From positions 124,001-188,000 of the forward strand of contig QBVC01000018.1 in NCBI GenBank assembly GCA_003058495.1: 64,000 nucleotides of DNA, read 5' to 3'. A program made the position numbers and the translations under genes. The DNA comes from a gamma proteobacterium symbiont of Ctena orbiculata (GTDB lineage Bacteria > Pseudomonadota > Gammaproteobacteria > Chromatiales > Chromatiaceae). The notes beneath the pieces are model-generated. The model worked only from the letters and a program-made list of their open reading frames with translations. It was not told the DNA's origin and ran no database searches. This document shows, piece by piece, positions 27,054 through 35,392 of this stretch. The first letter of the stretch is position 1. Every line of letters begins with the position of its first letter.

Positions 27054-27455
27054 CTACTTCTCGCTATCCTCCTTCTTGCCCCGCTTCTTTCTCGCGAAAG
27101 CCATTGCGCCAAGCCCAATTGTCATCAGACCCAGGGTTGTGGGCTCGGGTACGGAGACGCGGTCGCCATTCTCGCCGCCTGGCGGATAGTATCCGTTTGG
27201 CCCGCAATCTTCCTGGTCACAATAGACGACATTATTGGGTACCTTCTTCTTCGTAACCTTCTTCTTGGCCACTTTCTTTTTGGCGACCTTCTTCTTCGCA
27301 ACCTTCTTCTTGGCAACCTTCTTCTTGGTCACCCGGCCAGGTGACTCCGTATTGGCAGACGCACTCTCTGTGATGAGCGCTGCCGGTAGAACTGCCGTTG
27401 CGGTCAGTACCCCAAGTTCTTTCAAAAACTGTCTACGGTCTTCCTTCTTACTCAT
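27054..27455 (-). CDS. Tat-exported lysine-rich PEP-CTERM protein
   Basis: 133 residues in three parts. An N-terminal twin-arginine signal (DRRQFLKELGVLTA then a hydrophobic stretch and ASA). A middle of at least five KKKVA pentads (about residues 44-67), giving a very basic arm, then a short Cys- and Pro-containing linker (YCDQEDCGPNGYYPPGG). A C-terminal PEP-CTERM sorting signal: VPEPTTLGLMTIGLGAMAF followed by ARKKRGKK. Exosortase is expected to cleave near VPEP and the protein to reach the cell surface. GGGGAG precedes the ATG. A -24/-12 element lies at 27497-27512 and a terminator follows. Tat export of a PEP-CTERM protein is unusual. Confidence 0.85.
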   Translation of the reverse strand: MSKKEDRRQFLKELGVLTATAVLPAALITESASANTESPGRVTKKKVAKKKVAKKKVAKKKVAKKKVTKKKVPNNVVYCDQEDCGPNGYYPPGGENGDRVSVPEPTTLGLMTIGLGAMAFARKKRGKKEDSEK

Positions 27456-27496
27456 AATACTATTCTCCCCGACGATTAACGCTGTACGAAGTGAAT

Positions 27497-27512
27497 AGCA
27501 ATAACCAAACCA
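27497..27512 (-). promoter_or_regulatory. Sigma-54-type -24/-12 promoter for the Tat/PEP-CTERM gene
   Basis: The minus strand reads TGGTTTG, 4 bases, TTGCT, against the consensus TGGCACG-N4-TTGCW; GG and GC are separated by exactly 10 bp. The -12 part is perfect. The predicted start gives a leader of about 30 bases. Confidence 0.55.
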
Positions 27513-28188
27513 AGTAATATTATTTTTGTATTTTCAACTAGTTACATTTTTTGTCCCCAACCGAATGCCAATAACTGTAAATTATACTGACACTGCAATA
27601 TCCAATCGGCGAAGGATCGAACCGGATCTGTCGCCTAGCACGGGCTGCTCTCCCCACTGGTTGCCAAATTCATTGGGGGGATCAATATGGGCCTGCACGG
27701 GCAGCCCCGTAGGGTGCCGAGGATAGTATTTCAGCGAACTAGATTGGGTATTACTACCCATAGAATAGATTCTTCAGGTTTCGTAGCTTATCAAATAGAG
27801 TGGCGAATCCGTTGTGCTTCAACGACCCTAGCCGGTCTGTTTGGACAGATTTCACAGAGGAAATCTCGCGGTTTGATTGTGTTTTCCCCGTTAGGGATCA
27901 CTCATTCCACGATTTTCACAACTGATCTGATTGAAATTTAAGCCTTTATTGAAAGGCCATGCAGGAGAATATGCCAACGGTATTCATACTGCCTACCAGC
28001 AATCAAGGCTTGGAAATGAGTCTATGTGTGTCGATACAAACTCTAGTTGCACAGGGAAGTGCATTCTTCTTTTCCGGGATAGGAAAATTGTCTGGACTTT
28101 CTGGCATATAGAGAACGAAATTCATATGGCGTCGGAATAACTTACAAATCCTATGATGGTGTTTTTTAACTCATTGATCCCAAAAGCA

Positions 28189-28204
28189 AGGCATAGTTTA
28201 TGCT
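28189..28204 (+). promoter_or_regulatory. Sigma-54-type -24/-12 promoter for the PEP-CTERM gene at 28273
   Basis: AGGCATA, GTTT, ATGCT against TGGCACG-N4-TTGCW, with GG and GC exactly 10 bp apart. It is about 70 bp before the ATG, leaving a leader of about 58 bases. Confidence 0.5.
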
Positions 28205-28272
28205 TGGAATCCCAGAATATCGATTCCCTGTCCGGGTGGGATTTAAAGGCATATGAAAGATCAGTGGCTGTG

Positions 28273-28896
28273 ATGAAGAAATTATCAGTATTGTTCCTAG
28301 TCGGCCTGATGGGGTTTTCCGCCGCCGCCAATGCGGCACTCATGGGTTATACCTTCACCGGCCAGGTAACCAGCATCAACGACGGGGCGGGCGCTGCATC
28401 GATAGCGGGCGTCACGAACGGAGATACGATCACCTATCGATTCTCCGTCGACAGGGATCTGCCTGGCACGCTCACGCAAAACAACGGTTCCACGCAGCTC
28501 TTCACCGACACAGGCACAACGGACTATTTCTTCGATGACTTGTTGTCCGGCAGTGTAATCGACGAGGTAAACGGCGGGTATTTCAACGCACCCACCGATA
28601 CCGCGGAATATAACCGTGGCTTCAGAAACACCAATAGCGGCTACACCCAGCTGCGCGGCGGTTCCGCCGACAACTTCATCCAGATAACCAGCAGCCTGGA
28701 TATCGATCTGTGGAGCGTTGGCCTCTACGTCTCCGGAATGGAAGTCGCATCGAATGCCATTGGTAATCAAACCCTGGTTATCTCCAACCTCCGCCTGTCC
28801 AACATTGTTCCTGTTCCCATCCCGGCCGCGGCCTGGCTCTTTGTTTCCGGTCTTCTAGGTCTATTTGGATTCAACCGCCGAAAGAGTAAGACATGA
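28273..28896 (+). CDS. PEP-CTERM surface protein (VPIPAAAWLF type), G+C-rich paralogue
   Basis: 207 residues from ATG 28273, which gives a clean Sec signal (KKLSVLFLVGLMGFSAAANA). An earlier in-frame ATG would bury the signal. The mature domain begins GYTFTGQVTSINDGAGA and is close to the protein at 29507 (shared LLSGSVIDEVNGG). The C-terminus is the sorting signal VPIPAAAWLFVSGLLGLFGF then NRRKSK, recognised by exosortase. The ribosome site is weak. The gene is G+C-rich, unlike its A+T-rich paralogue. Function of the mature domain is unknown. Confidence 0.88.
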   Translation: MKKLSVLFLVGLMGFSAAANAALMGYTFTGQVTSINDGAGAASIAGVTNGDTITYRFSVDRDLPGTLTQNNGSTQLFTDTGTTDYFFDDLLSGSVIDEVNGGYFNAPTDTAEYNRGFRNTNSGYTQLRGGSADNFIQITSSLDIDLWSVGLYVSGMEVASNAIGNQTLVISNLRLSNIVPVPIPAAAWLFVSGLLGLFGFNRRKSKT

Positions 28897-29506
28897 GAAA
28901 GGAGCATGAGTTAGCTGATCCTCATCTTGCCCATCATCTTCGTTTTCTCCTGACACTCAATCCAATCTAGCGCCTGGTGGACAGCCGAGTCTACTGTCCA
29001 TCAATCACAAATCGGCTGCTGAATACGCCACCGCGTTCGGTGCCCGAAACCCTATCAGCCACTGCAGCGAAAACCAGTACCGGAAGCCACGTGACTACAG
29101 TGGGAAAAGAACCGACGGCCGGTGATCGATGTCTGTTTTGCCATCATGATAGATGTTCATTCACCGTTGGTTATCCAGACTCACGCTCGATTGAAATCAT
29201 ATTTTATAAAGAATGAGCGTTATCGAAGCGCCAAACCAACAGGGCAAGTGAAATCTGCTTGTTTATTTTTTTATTATAGGGGGCTTACATCCCTGTCTAT
29301 CATCCCCGGGTGCAAAAAAAATCCATAAGCAAATCTTTGATCTTGTCCGGAACGCAATTCGTAAATCGTCGAAATTACTTACATGTCATATATTGGAAAC
29401 ATATAACTCACTGATTTAAAAAGGGAGGCATGATTTTTGCCTTATCAACAGGGATTGGATTTGCACCCTGCGGTGTAAGAAAAAACAAAAGGGTTAGGAG
29501 CAGGTT
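28897..29506. other. Intergenic region upstream of the second PEP-CTERM gene
   Basis: 610 bp. The left part is G+C-balanced and the right part from about 29200 becomes A+T-rich, a visible composition change. It contains the sigma-54-like element at 29426-29441. Short frames here have no supporting features. Confidence 0.5.
29426..29441 (+). promoter_or_regulatory. Sigma-54-type -24/-12 promoter for the PEP-CTERM gene at 29507
   Basis: AGGCATG, ATTT, TTGCC against TGGCACG-N4-TTGCW; GG and GC are 10 bp apart and TTGC is perfect. It is the best of the three elements on the plus strand and shares AGGCAT with the one at 28189. The leader would be about 55 bases. Confidence 0.6.
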
Positions 29507-30121
29507 ATGAAGAAGTTATTAGGATTCTTTCTTGTTGCATTCGTGGGTATTTCCACAACTGCATTTGCAGCACCATTCACATACACGTTCACAGGTACTA
29601 TCACATCCATTGATGACGATGCTGGCGCAGCTAATACCGCAGGTATTGCTCTAGGAGATTCTGTCTCATATACATTCTTAATAGACAGGGCTCGTGAAGG
29701 TAGAGAAACACGAAATGCAGGATCTTATAATTTACTTGCTGACAATGGAGCTTACGATACATTCTTTGCTGACTTGTTATCTGGAAGTGTTATTGATGAG
29801 GTAAACGGTGGTTTCTATAACAATCCCGGTGATATTGCAGAATATAATTCTGGCAGCGAAAGACTAAATGATGGTTACCACACATTCTTTGGTGGTTCAG
29901 ATAACAATACTATAAATCTTGAATTCTTTAACTTGGGTGTTGGTTCTTCTGCTATGGTTACAGAATATGCTTTCAATAATGCAGGCCTATTCACTACTGT
30001 TATATCAAATGATCTCTCATTGACTGGTGTTTCTCCAGTCCCCGTACCAGCAGCCGTATGGCTATTCGGATCTGGCCTACTAGGTTTGATCGGCCTTAAC
30101 TACCGAAAGAACAAAGCATAA
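29507..30121 (+). CDS. PEP-CTERM surface protein, A+T-rich paralogue
   Basis: 204 residues with a Sec signal (KKLLGFFLVAFVGISTTAFA), a mature domain homologous to that at 28273 along its whole length, and the sorting signal VPVPAAVWLFGSGLLGLIGL followed by NYRKNK. A strong AGGAGCAGG ribosome site precedes the ATG. Codon use is strongly A/T-ending. A terminator follows 4 bp after the stop. Expected to be a surface or matrix protein handled by exosortase XrtA. Confidence 0.9.
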   Translation: MKKLLGFFLVAFVGISTTAFAAPFTYTFTGTITSIDDDAGAANTAGIALGDSVSYTFLIDRAREGRETRNAGSYNLLADNGAYDTFFADLLSGSVIDEVNGGFYNNPGDIAEYNSGSERLNDGYHTFFGGSDNNTINLEFFNLGVGSSAMVTEYAFNNAGLFTTVISNDLSLTGVSPVPVPAAVWLFGSGLLGLIGLNYRKNKA

Positions 30122-30124
30122 GAT

Positions 30125-30146
30125 AGGGGCTTCGGCCCCTTTTTTA
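30125..30146 (+). terminator. Rho-independent terminator
   Basis: A 6-bp stem AGGGGC/GCCCCT closed by the stable TTCG tetraloop, followed by a run of T. It lies directly after the PEP-CTERM gene at 29507. Confidence 0.9.
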
Positions 30147-30344
30147 AATACTCCTCTTCCCTTGCTTTCAGTATATCTCTCTGTTTCTGAAAGGAAGATA
30201 TATATTTCTTAAGGTTTGATTAATCCGAGATAAAAATTTAGTAGTTTTACCCATACCCTACGTGATTTTAATTTAGTACTTTGCATACTAGAAGGGGATA
30301 TTGGACTTACCGCAATGGTGAAATTATAGGGTGGGAGAGATTTC

Positions 30345-30917
30345 ATGAAGAAATTAATTGGATTCATATCAGCACAATTTCTGATACTTTCTGCATATGC
30401 ACCTCTATCTCAAGCAGCAACGATTACATACTTTCAAAATCTAAATATAGGTGGAAGCCTGTATAACGCAACAATCCATACTTCCGGTTCATTTAATACT
30501 ATATGGGATAATAATGGGAACGGAGTATTTGGAGATAGTGATGGCAGCATAATTAATCATAGTCCTACATTTTGGCAAAGTTCAAATGCGAGTCTTGCTG
30601 CACAAGCTGTAATAGATGCACTAGGTACATCTGATACATACGATGGACTACATGATAGAATTGCGGTTCCATATGATACAACCGCATCAAATACTCTTGT
30701 GTATATTGATCGTTTTAATGGTTTAACTAACGATGAGTTGTGGGGACCAACAGGCCTACTTCCCAGTGATGATTACACAATATTATTTCCAAGCAATCCA
30801 ATTGCATATGTTTCTTTTGAAAATGCATCACCAGTCCCCATTCCAGCAGCGGTCTGGCTCTTTGGTACGGGTGTTATAGGATTATTGGGTTTTAACTTCC
30901 GCAATACCAAAAAGTAA
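30345..30917 (+). CDS. PEP-CTERM surface protein, third type
   Basis: 190 residues. Sec signal (KKLIGFISAQFLILSAYAPLSQA), a Ser/Thr/Asn-rich mature region unrelated to the two preceding PEP-CTERM proteins, and the sorting signal VPIPAAVWLFGTGVIGLLGF with NFRNTKK at the end. GGGAGAG precedes the ATG. It is A+T-rich like its neighbour. Unlike the other three PEP-CTERM genes, no GG-N10-GC element was found upstream. A short AAAGAG/CTCTTT hairpin after the stop may be a weak terminator. Confidence 0.88.
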   Translation: MKKLIGFISAQFLILSAYAPLSQAATITYFQNLNIGGSLYNATIHTSGSFNTIWDNNGNGVFGDSDGSIINHSPTFWQSSNASLAAQAVIDALGTSDTYDGLHDRIAVPYDTTASNTLVYIDRFNGLTNDELWGPTGLLPSDDYTILFPSNPIAYVSFENASPVPIPAAVWLFGTGVIGLLGFNFRNTKK

Positions 30918-31170
30918 AGAGGGGTTTTGGCTCTTTTCACGCATAATAGATCGATCGCACGAGTCTCAGAATCCCACTCCCCGGCGATACCCTCATCAGT
31001 GGAAACATCATCACCGCCGCCGGCTAATTGACCGGACACGGCTATAGCCGGTCCTCAAGTCACGAATCCAAGAGACGAGGCAACCCGAATCATATTGACT
31101 TACAAAACCTTATAAAGACTGGCGTTCGAGAGGATTATTGGACTTTATCGGACGCTACCGGATGACGAGA

Positions 31171-31257
31171 TGGTGCCCGGGGCCGGAATCGAACCGGCAC
31201 GACCCAAGGGTCGAGAGATTTTAAGTCTCTTGCGTCTACCAATTTCGCCACCCGGGC
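31171..31257 (-). tRNA. tRNA-Leu (UAA)
   Basis: 87 bases including encoded CCA. The acceptor GCCCGGG pairs with CCCGGGC, the anticodon loop is CTTAAAA (anticodon TAA), the variable arm is long (CGACCCTTGGGTCG) as required for a class II tRNA, and the T-loop GTTCGATTC is present. Last of the Gly-Cys-Leu cluster. Confidence 0.97.
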
Positions 31258-31294
31258 GGCGGCAAGCAGGATTGATGGCGACAGGGCAAGAAGA

Positions 31295-31369
31295 TGGAGG
31301 CTGAGCCCGGAATCGAACCGAGGTCCACGGCTTTGCAGGCCGCTGCATAACCACTCTGCCACTCAGCCT
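31295..31369 (-). tRNA. tRNA-Cys (GCA)
   Basis: 75 bases including encoded CCA. The acceptor AGGCTGA pairs fully, the anticodon loop CTGCAAA gives GCA, and the T-loop is GTTCGATTC. It lies 37 bp upstream of tRNA-Leu. Confidence 0.97.
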
Positions 31370-31446
31370 AAATTAATCATTCTATCATCTATCCCGGATG
31401 AATCGAATTGTTAACATGTCCCCGATCGATCAGGGCTTGCGCAAAT

Positions 31447-31477
31447 AAAAAAGGCCCCGGGGTGCCGAGGCCTTTTT
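31447..31477. terminator. Bidirectional hairpin between tRNA-Gly and tRNA-Cys
   Basis: Stem AAAAAGGCC and GGCCTTTTT around a 12-base G+C-rich loop. It has T-runs on both strands. Its place between tRNA-Gly and tRNA-Cys suggests that the cluster is not one simple transcript or that read-through is needed. Confidence 0.8.
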
Positions 31478-31482
31478 CAACT

Positions 31483-31558
<76 letters not shown>

Positions 31559-31645
31559 TTTGTTCAGGGAAGGGCGTATTGTAGCTACAGTTTGTCGTCT
31601 GTCAAGCCCGCAGCCGGGTCAGGGAGCCACCTGCAGGCGCGTTTA

Positions 31646-32080
31646 CTATTGAGTCCTGTAGGGTAGCGTGATGACGATCTCGCCCTCATTTTCCGTCCTC
31701 TGCATCGCGGTCACATCGGCATCCCAGGGCAGCCTGAAGCGGCGGCGCATCGAGGAGGACGAGGTGGAGAAGCTGTAACTGCGCTCACTGCGATTTTCCA
31801 CCCGGTGGGCCTCCCGGTTCTCCACCAGCAGCGAGCGCCCGTCCACGCTCACCTGAATCGATTCCGGTGAGTAGCCCTGGAGGCGGATGCGCAGATGGTA
31901 GCCGGATTCATCCTGATCCTGCTGGAACCTGACGCCTCGCTGCACACGGAAGGACGACGGGCCTTGACCGGCCCGGTCGTATGACATGCCTGGATGATAA
32001 TAGCCGGGAGGTTGCGCAAAGAGTTGTGAAGCGGCCACAACCATGAAGATGAGACTGATTGAAAGAAACAGACTTTTCAT
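31646..32080 (-). CDS. Exported Hsp20/alpha-crystallin-like protein
   Basis: 144 residues. An N-terminal signal peptide (KSLFLSISLIFMVVAASQLFA) is followed by a Gly/Pro/Gln-rich spacer and an alpha-crystallin-like beta domain (GYHLRIRLQGYSPESIQVSVDGRSLLVEN through RRFRLPWDADVTAMQRTENEGEIVITLPY). Small heat-shock proteins are normally cytoplasmic; here the signal points to the periplasm. It is inserted between pgsA and the tRNA cluster. Confidence 0.8.
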   Translation of the reverse strand: MKSLFLSISLIFMVVAASQLFAQPPGYYHPGMSYDRAGQGPSSFRVQRGVRFQQDQDESGYHLRIRLQGYSPESIQVSVDGRSLLVENREAHRVENRSERSYSFSTSSSSMRRRFRLPWDADVTAMQRTENEGEIVITLPYRTQ

Positions 32081-32167
32081 CCTAAACCTCCTCTAAAAAC
32101 TTCAATTTCCCCTATTGCTAAGCTTAGCAGTTCAAGGGTCCGGCCATGGCGGGTGCGGCTACCCTGT

Positions 32168-32752
32168 CTACTTCTGCTCCAATGATCCGCTCATGCGGCG
32201 CTCGCCCAGCAGGCTGGGCCAGGCGGCACGGAGATAGATCACCATCGACCAGAGGGTGAGGATGGCCGCAATGTAGAGCAGCACGAAACCGACGGTGTAG
32301 ATGGGAATGCCCCACAGCGGCTTTTCATAGATCAGCAGCAGGATGGCTACCATCTGCACCGCGGTCTTGAACTTGCCGATCAGGGAGACCGCCACCATCG
32401 TCCTGGCGCCGAGTTCGGCCATCCACTCACGCAGGGCGGAAATGGTGATCTCCCGACCGATGATCACCGCGGCGGGAATGGCGAATGCCGGGGTCGGCTC
32501 CGACTGTACCAGCAGCAACAGGGAGACCGCCACCATCAGCTTGTCCGCCACCGGGTCGAGAAAGGCGCCGAAGGGGGACACCTGGCCCCAGCGCCGGGCC
32601 AGGTAGCCGTCGAACCAGTCGGTGACCGCGGCTACCGAGAACACCACCGCGCAGCTGAACCGGGCCCATTCGACGGGCAGGTAGAAGAGCACCACGAACA
32701 CCGGGATCAGGACAATCCGCAAGAGAGTGAGAATGTTAGGAATCGTCCACAT
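32168..32752 (-). CDS. pgsA: CDP-diacylglycerol-glycerol-3-phosphate 3-phosphatidyltransferase
   Basis: 194 residues with four to five membrane helices. The CDP-alcohol phosphatidyltransferase motif D-x2-DG-x2-AR-x8-G-x3-D-x3-D is complete in DWFDGYLARR...GAFLDPVAD (about residues 45-70). It makes phosphatidylglycerol-phosphate in the inner membrane. It starts 8 bp after the uvrC stop, the conserved uvrY-uvrC-pgsA order. Confidence 0.97.
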   Translation of the reverse strand: MWTIPNILTLLRIVLIPVFVVLFYLPVEWARFSCAVVFSVAAVTDWFDGYLARRWGQVSPFGAFLDPVADKLMVAVSLLLLVQSEPTPAFAIPAAVIIGREITISALREWMAELGARTMVAVSLIGKFKTAVQMVAILLLIYEKPLWGIPIYTVGFVLLYIAAILTLWSMVIYLRAAWPSLLGERRMSGSLEQK

Positions 32753-32760
32753 TTTAATCG

Positions 32761-34608
32761 CTAACCCTTCTCATGAAATGCATGATAGATCTGCTCCGCC
32801 AAGGCTGTACTGATACCCTCGACACTGGATATATCCTCTATCCCTGCCCTCGAGAGCTCTTGCAGGCCGCCAAACTGCTTCATCAACCGCTGCCTGCGCT
32901 TGGGGCCTATACCGGGTATCTGCTCCAGAATAGAGCGGTTTCGGGTCTTTGAACGCCGCTGTCGGTGCGCTGTGATCGCAAAGCGATGGGCTTCGTCCCG
33001 AATCTGCTGGATCAAATGCAATGCCGCTGAATCAGCTGGCAGTATAATGGGTGCCTTGCGCCCCAACAAGAAGAGCTGTTCCATACCGGCCCGCCGATCC
33101 GCGCCTTTCGCCACCCCGACCAGGGTCAAACCCGAGACCCCCAGGTCCTGCAGGCGCTCATGGACGGCGCCGATCTGCCCCTTGCCGCCGTCGATGAAGA
33201 GGATATCGGGGAGCGCCACCTCACCTTTCTTGATCCTGCGATAGCGGCGATCCAGGGCCTGGGCCATGGCGGCATAGTCATCCCCCGGGGTGATCTCCTC
33301 GATATTGAACCGTCTGTAGTCCGATTTGAGCGGCCCCTGCTCATTGAACACGACGCAGGAGGCGACCGTCGACTCCCCCCGGGTATGGCTGATGTCGAAG
33401 CACTCCATGCGTTCCGGAAGCGCCTGCAGCTTAAGCGCCTGCTGCAGGGCCAGCAGCCGCTCCTCCATGCCGGCCTGGGCATTGAGCCTGGCCTGCAGCG
33501 CCATCTCGGCGTTTCCCTGGGCCATCTTCAGCCAGCGGGCGCGTTCCCCGCGCACCCGGCTGCTGATGCGGACCCGCTTGTCGGCCTGCTCGCTCAACAC
33601 CGCCTGCAGCAGGGCCTGCTCCTCCAGCTGCCGACTGAGGATAATCTCGCCGGGTACCGGTTTTTCCAGATAGTACTGCGAGACGAAGGCCTGCAGGATC
33701 GTCGCTTCGGCGGCATCCCGCGGCGCGGACGGATAGAACGATTTGTTGCCGAGATTGCGCCCCGAGCGAATGTAAAAAACCTGGATGCAGACGCTCCCTC
33801 CCCGCTTCGCCAGGGCGACGATATCCAGGTCGCCCCCCTCCCCGCTGACGTACTGCTTCTCCTGGATCCTTCTCAGATGTTTGATCTGATCCCGGTAGAT
33901 GGCCGCCTGTTCGAAATCGAGATCACCGGAGGCCTGCTCCATGCGCGCCACCAGTTCATCTATGACCTGGTTGGTCTTGCCTTGCAAAAACAGCACCGCG
34001 TGATCGACATCCTCTCCATACGCCTGCGCCGAGACCAGGCCGACGCAGGGTGCGGTGCAGCGTTTGATCTGATACTGCAGACAGGCCCTCGAACGGTTGC
34101 GGAAGAAGCTCTCCTCGCATTGGCGCACCGGAAACAGCTTCTGCAGCACCTGCAGGGTCTCCCTCGTCGAGGCGGCGCTGGGATAGGGACCGAAATAGCG
34201 CCCCTTGCCCCGCCGCGCACCCCGCCTGAAGGAGAGCGCGGGATAGGGATGATCGGTGGAGAGATAGATGTAGGGATAACTCTTATCGTCCCGCAGCAGT
34301 ACGTTGTACTTGGGTTTGAGGGACTTGATGAGGTGGTTTTCGAGCAGCAGCGCCTCGGCTTCGGTATGGGTGACAATGACCTCGATCTGCGCGATCTGCC
34401 CCACCATCACCTGGATACGCTGATTGAGGCTGCGGGTGAAATAGCTGGCGACCCGCTTTTTCAGGTTCTTCGCCTTGCCTACATAGAGTACGTCGCCCTC
34501 GGCATTGACCATACGATAGACCCCCGGCCTGGTGGTCAGGGTGTTGAGAAAGCCGGCGTAATCGAATGCTTCCCGCTGCTGCATGGTCCAGAAATCGTCA
34601 TGGCTCAA
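32761..34608 (-). CDS. uvrC: Excinuclease ABC subunit C
   Basis: 615 residues. N-terminal GIY-YIG nuclease (GVYRMVNAEGDVLYVGKAKNL) for the 3' incision, a central UVR motif (DLDFEQAAIYRDQIKHL), the RNase H-like domain (ECFDISHTRGE, LFIDGGKGQIGA) for the 5' incision, and C-terminal helix-hairpin-helices (LEQIPGIGPKRRQRLMKQFGG). Nucleotide excision repair with UvrAB. The start includes a short extension before the usual FDYAGFLNTL region. pgsA follows after 8 bp. Confidence 0.98.
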   Translation of the reverse strand: MSHDDFWTMQQREAFDYAGFLNTLTTRPGVYRMVNAEGDVLYVGKAKNLKKRVASYFTRSLNQRIQVMVGQIAQIEVIVTHTEAEALLLENHLIKSLKPKYNVLLRDDKSYPYIYLSTDHPYPALSFRRGARRGKGRYFGPYPSAASTRETLQVLQKLFPVRQCEESFFRNRSRACLQYQIKRCTAPCVGLVSAQAYGEDVDHAVLFLQGKTNQVIDELVARMEQASGDLDFEQAAIYRDQIKHLRRIQEKQYVSGEGGDLDIVALAKRGGSVCIQVFYIRSGRNLGNKSFYPSAPRDAAEATILQAFVSQYYLEKPVPGEIILSRQLEEQALLQAVLSEQADKRVRISSRVRGERARWLKMAQGNAEMALQARLNAQAGMEERLLALQQALKLQALPERMECFDISHTRGESTVASCVVFNEQGPLKSDYRRFNIEEITPGDDYAAMAQALDRRYRRIKKGEVALPDILFIDGGKGQIGAVHERLQDLGVSGLTLVGVAKGADRRAGMEQLFLLGRKAPIILPADSAALHLIQQIRDEAHRFAITAHRQRRSKTRNRSILEQIPGIGPKRRQRLMKQFGGLQELSRAGIEDISSVEGISTALAEQIYHAFHEKG

Positions 34609-34759
34609 GTGGAAATGGCGATATTACCAAGCTTTAAGCTTGAGGCGACAGCAGATCGGCGGGAGATCCGTTGCTATCCAAACGGAATCTTGCCCAGTAA
34701 TCGACTGCAGACTGGCGGGTATGACGGCCGTTACCCGGCATGCCAGGCAAGTGGGCGGG

Positions 34760-35392
34760 CTAGCGATTGTCGAGCAATGACCTGGCCCGCCGGAAGACCT
34801 GCTTGAACATCGCCGGGGTAAGCCTGCGGGTCTGGGTGTTGTAGCGACTGCAGTGATAGGAGTCGATCATCAGGTGATCGTCGCTCAACCGGTGTTCCCT
34901 GGCGTGGGCGAAGGCAAAGGCCTTCTGTTTCAGTCCCAGGGCCTTGATGACAGCCTGGTGGGCGATCGAGCCCAGGCTCAGGATCAGACTGTTGGCCGGC
35001 ATCCGATCCAGTTCGCTGCGCAGATAACCGTTGCACTGGTTGATTTCGCTGCCCACCGGTTTGTTCTGCGGGGGCAGGCACTTCACCGCATTGGTGATCC
35101 TGCAGTCATGGAGTTCGAGGCCGTCGTTTCGCGAGCTGGCTTGCGGCTGGTTTGAAAAACCGAAATCGTAGAGGGTCTGATAGAGCAGGATCCCGGCATG
35201 ATCGCCGGTAAAGGGGCGGCCGGTGGCATTGGCCCCATGCAGGCCGGGCGCCAGTCCGACCACCAGCAGGCGGGCATCCGCATCGCCGAACGGCGCCACC
35301 GGCGCGGCGTGATAGGTGGGATAATCGGCCTTCACTTGACCAAGAAATTCCACCAGGCGCGGGCAAAGTCGGCACTTTGCATCGAAGGTCAT
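34760..35392 (-). CDS. Uracil-DNA glycosylase, family 5 (UdgB type)
   Basis: 210 residues. The active-site region GLAPGLHGANATGRPFTGDHAG is the family 5 motif (Ala in place of the usual catalytic Asp/Asn). Four cysteines, in CRLC near the N-terminus, in NAVKCLPP, and in YHCSRYN, are placed for a [4Fe-4S] cluster. Family 5 enzymes remove uracil and deaminated bases from DNA. It starts in an ATGA overlap with the uvrY stop and lies before uvrC, so a second repair gene is inserted in the conserved uvrY-uvrC pair. Confidence 0.9.
   Translation of the reverse strand: MTFDAKCRLCPRLVEFLGQVKADYPTYHAAPVAPFGDADARLLVVGLAPGLHGANATGRPFTGDHAGILLYQTLYDFGFSNQPQASSRNDGLELHDCRITNAVKCLPPQNKPVGSEINQCNGYLRSELDRMPANSLILSLGSIAHQAVIKALGLKQKAFAFAHAREHRLSDDHLMIDSYHCSRYNTQTRRLTPAMFKQVFRRARSLLDNR

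Larger units (their letters stand above)
27456..28272. other. Intergenic region between divergent PEP-CTERM genes
   Basis: 817 bp, A+T-rich. It holds sigma-54-like elements for both flanking genes (27497-27512 minus, 28189-28204 plus). Small frames inside it, such as 27931-28140, have no ribosome site or recognisable protein and I do not call them. The rest shows nothing I can name. Confidence 0.5.

Noticed and set aside
27235-27340. 15-bp repeats that could be taken as a CRISPR or tandem DNA repeat
   Set aside because: The period is 15 bp with no spacers; it encodes the KKKVA pentads of the PEP-CTERM protein.
27931-28140. A 69-codon frame upstream of the first Sec-type PEP-CTERM gene
   Set aside because: No ribosome site, no signal and no recognisable family; it lies in A+T-rich noncoding sequence.
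33160-34806. A 548-codon frame antisense to uvrC
   Set aside because: uvrC is unambiguous; the antisense frame has no domain and is due to codon bias.
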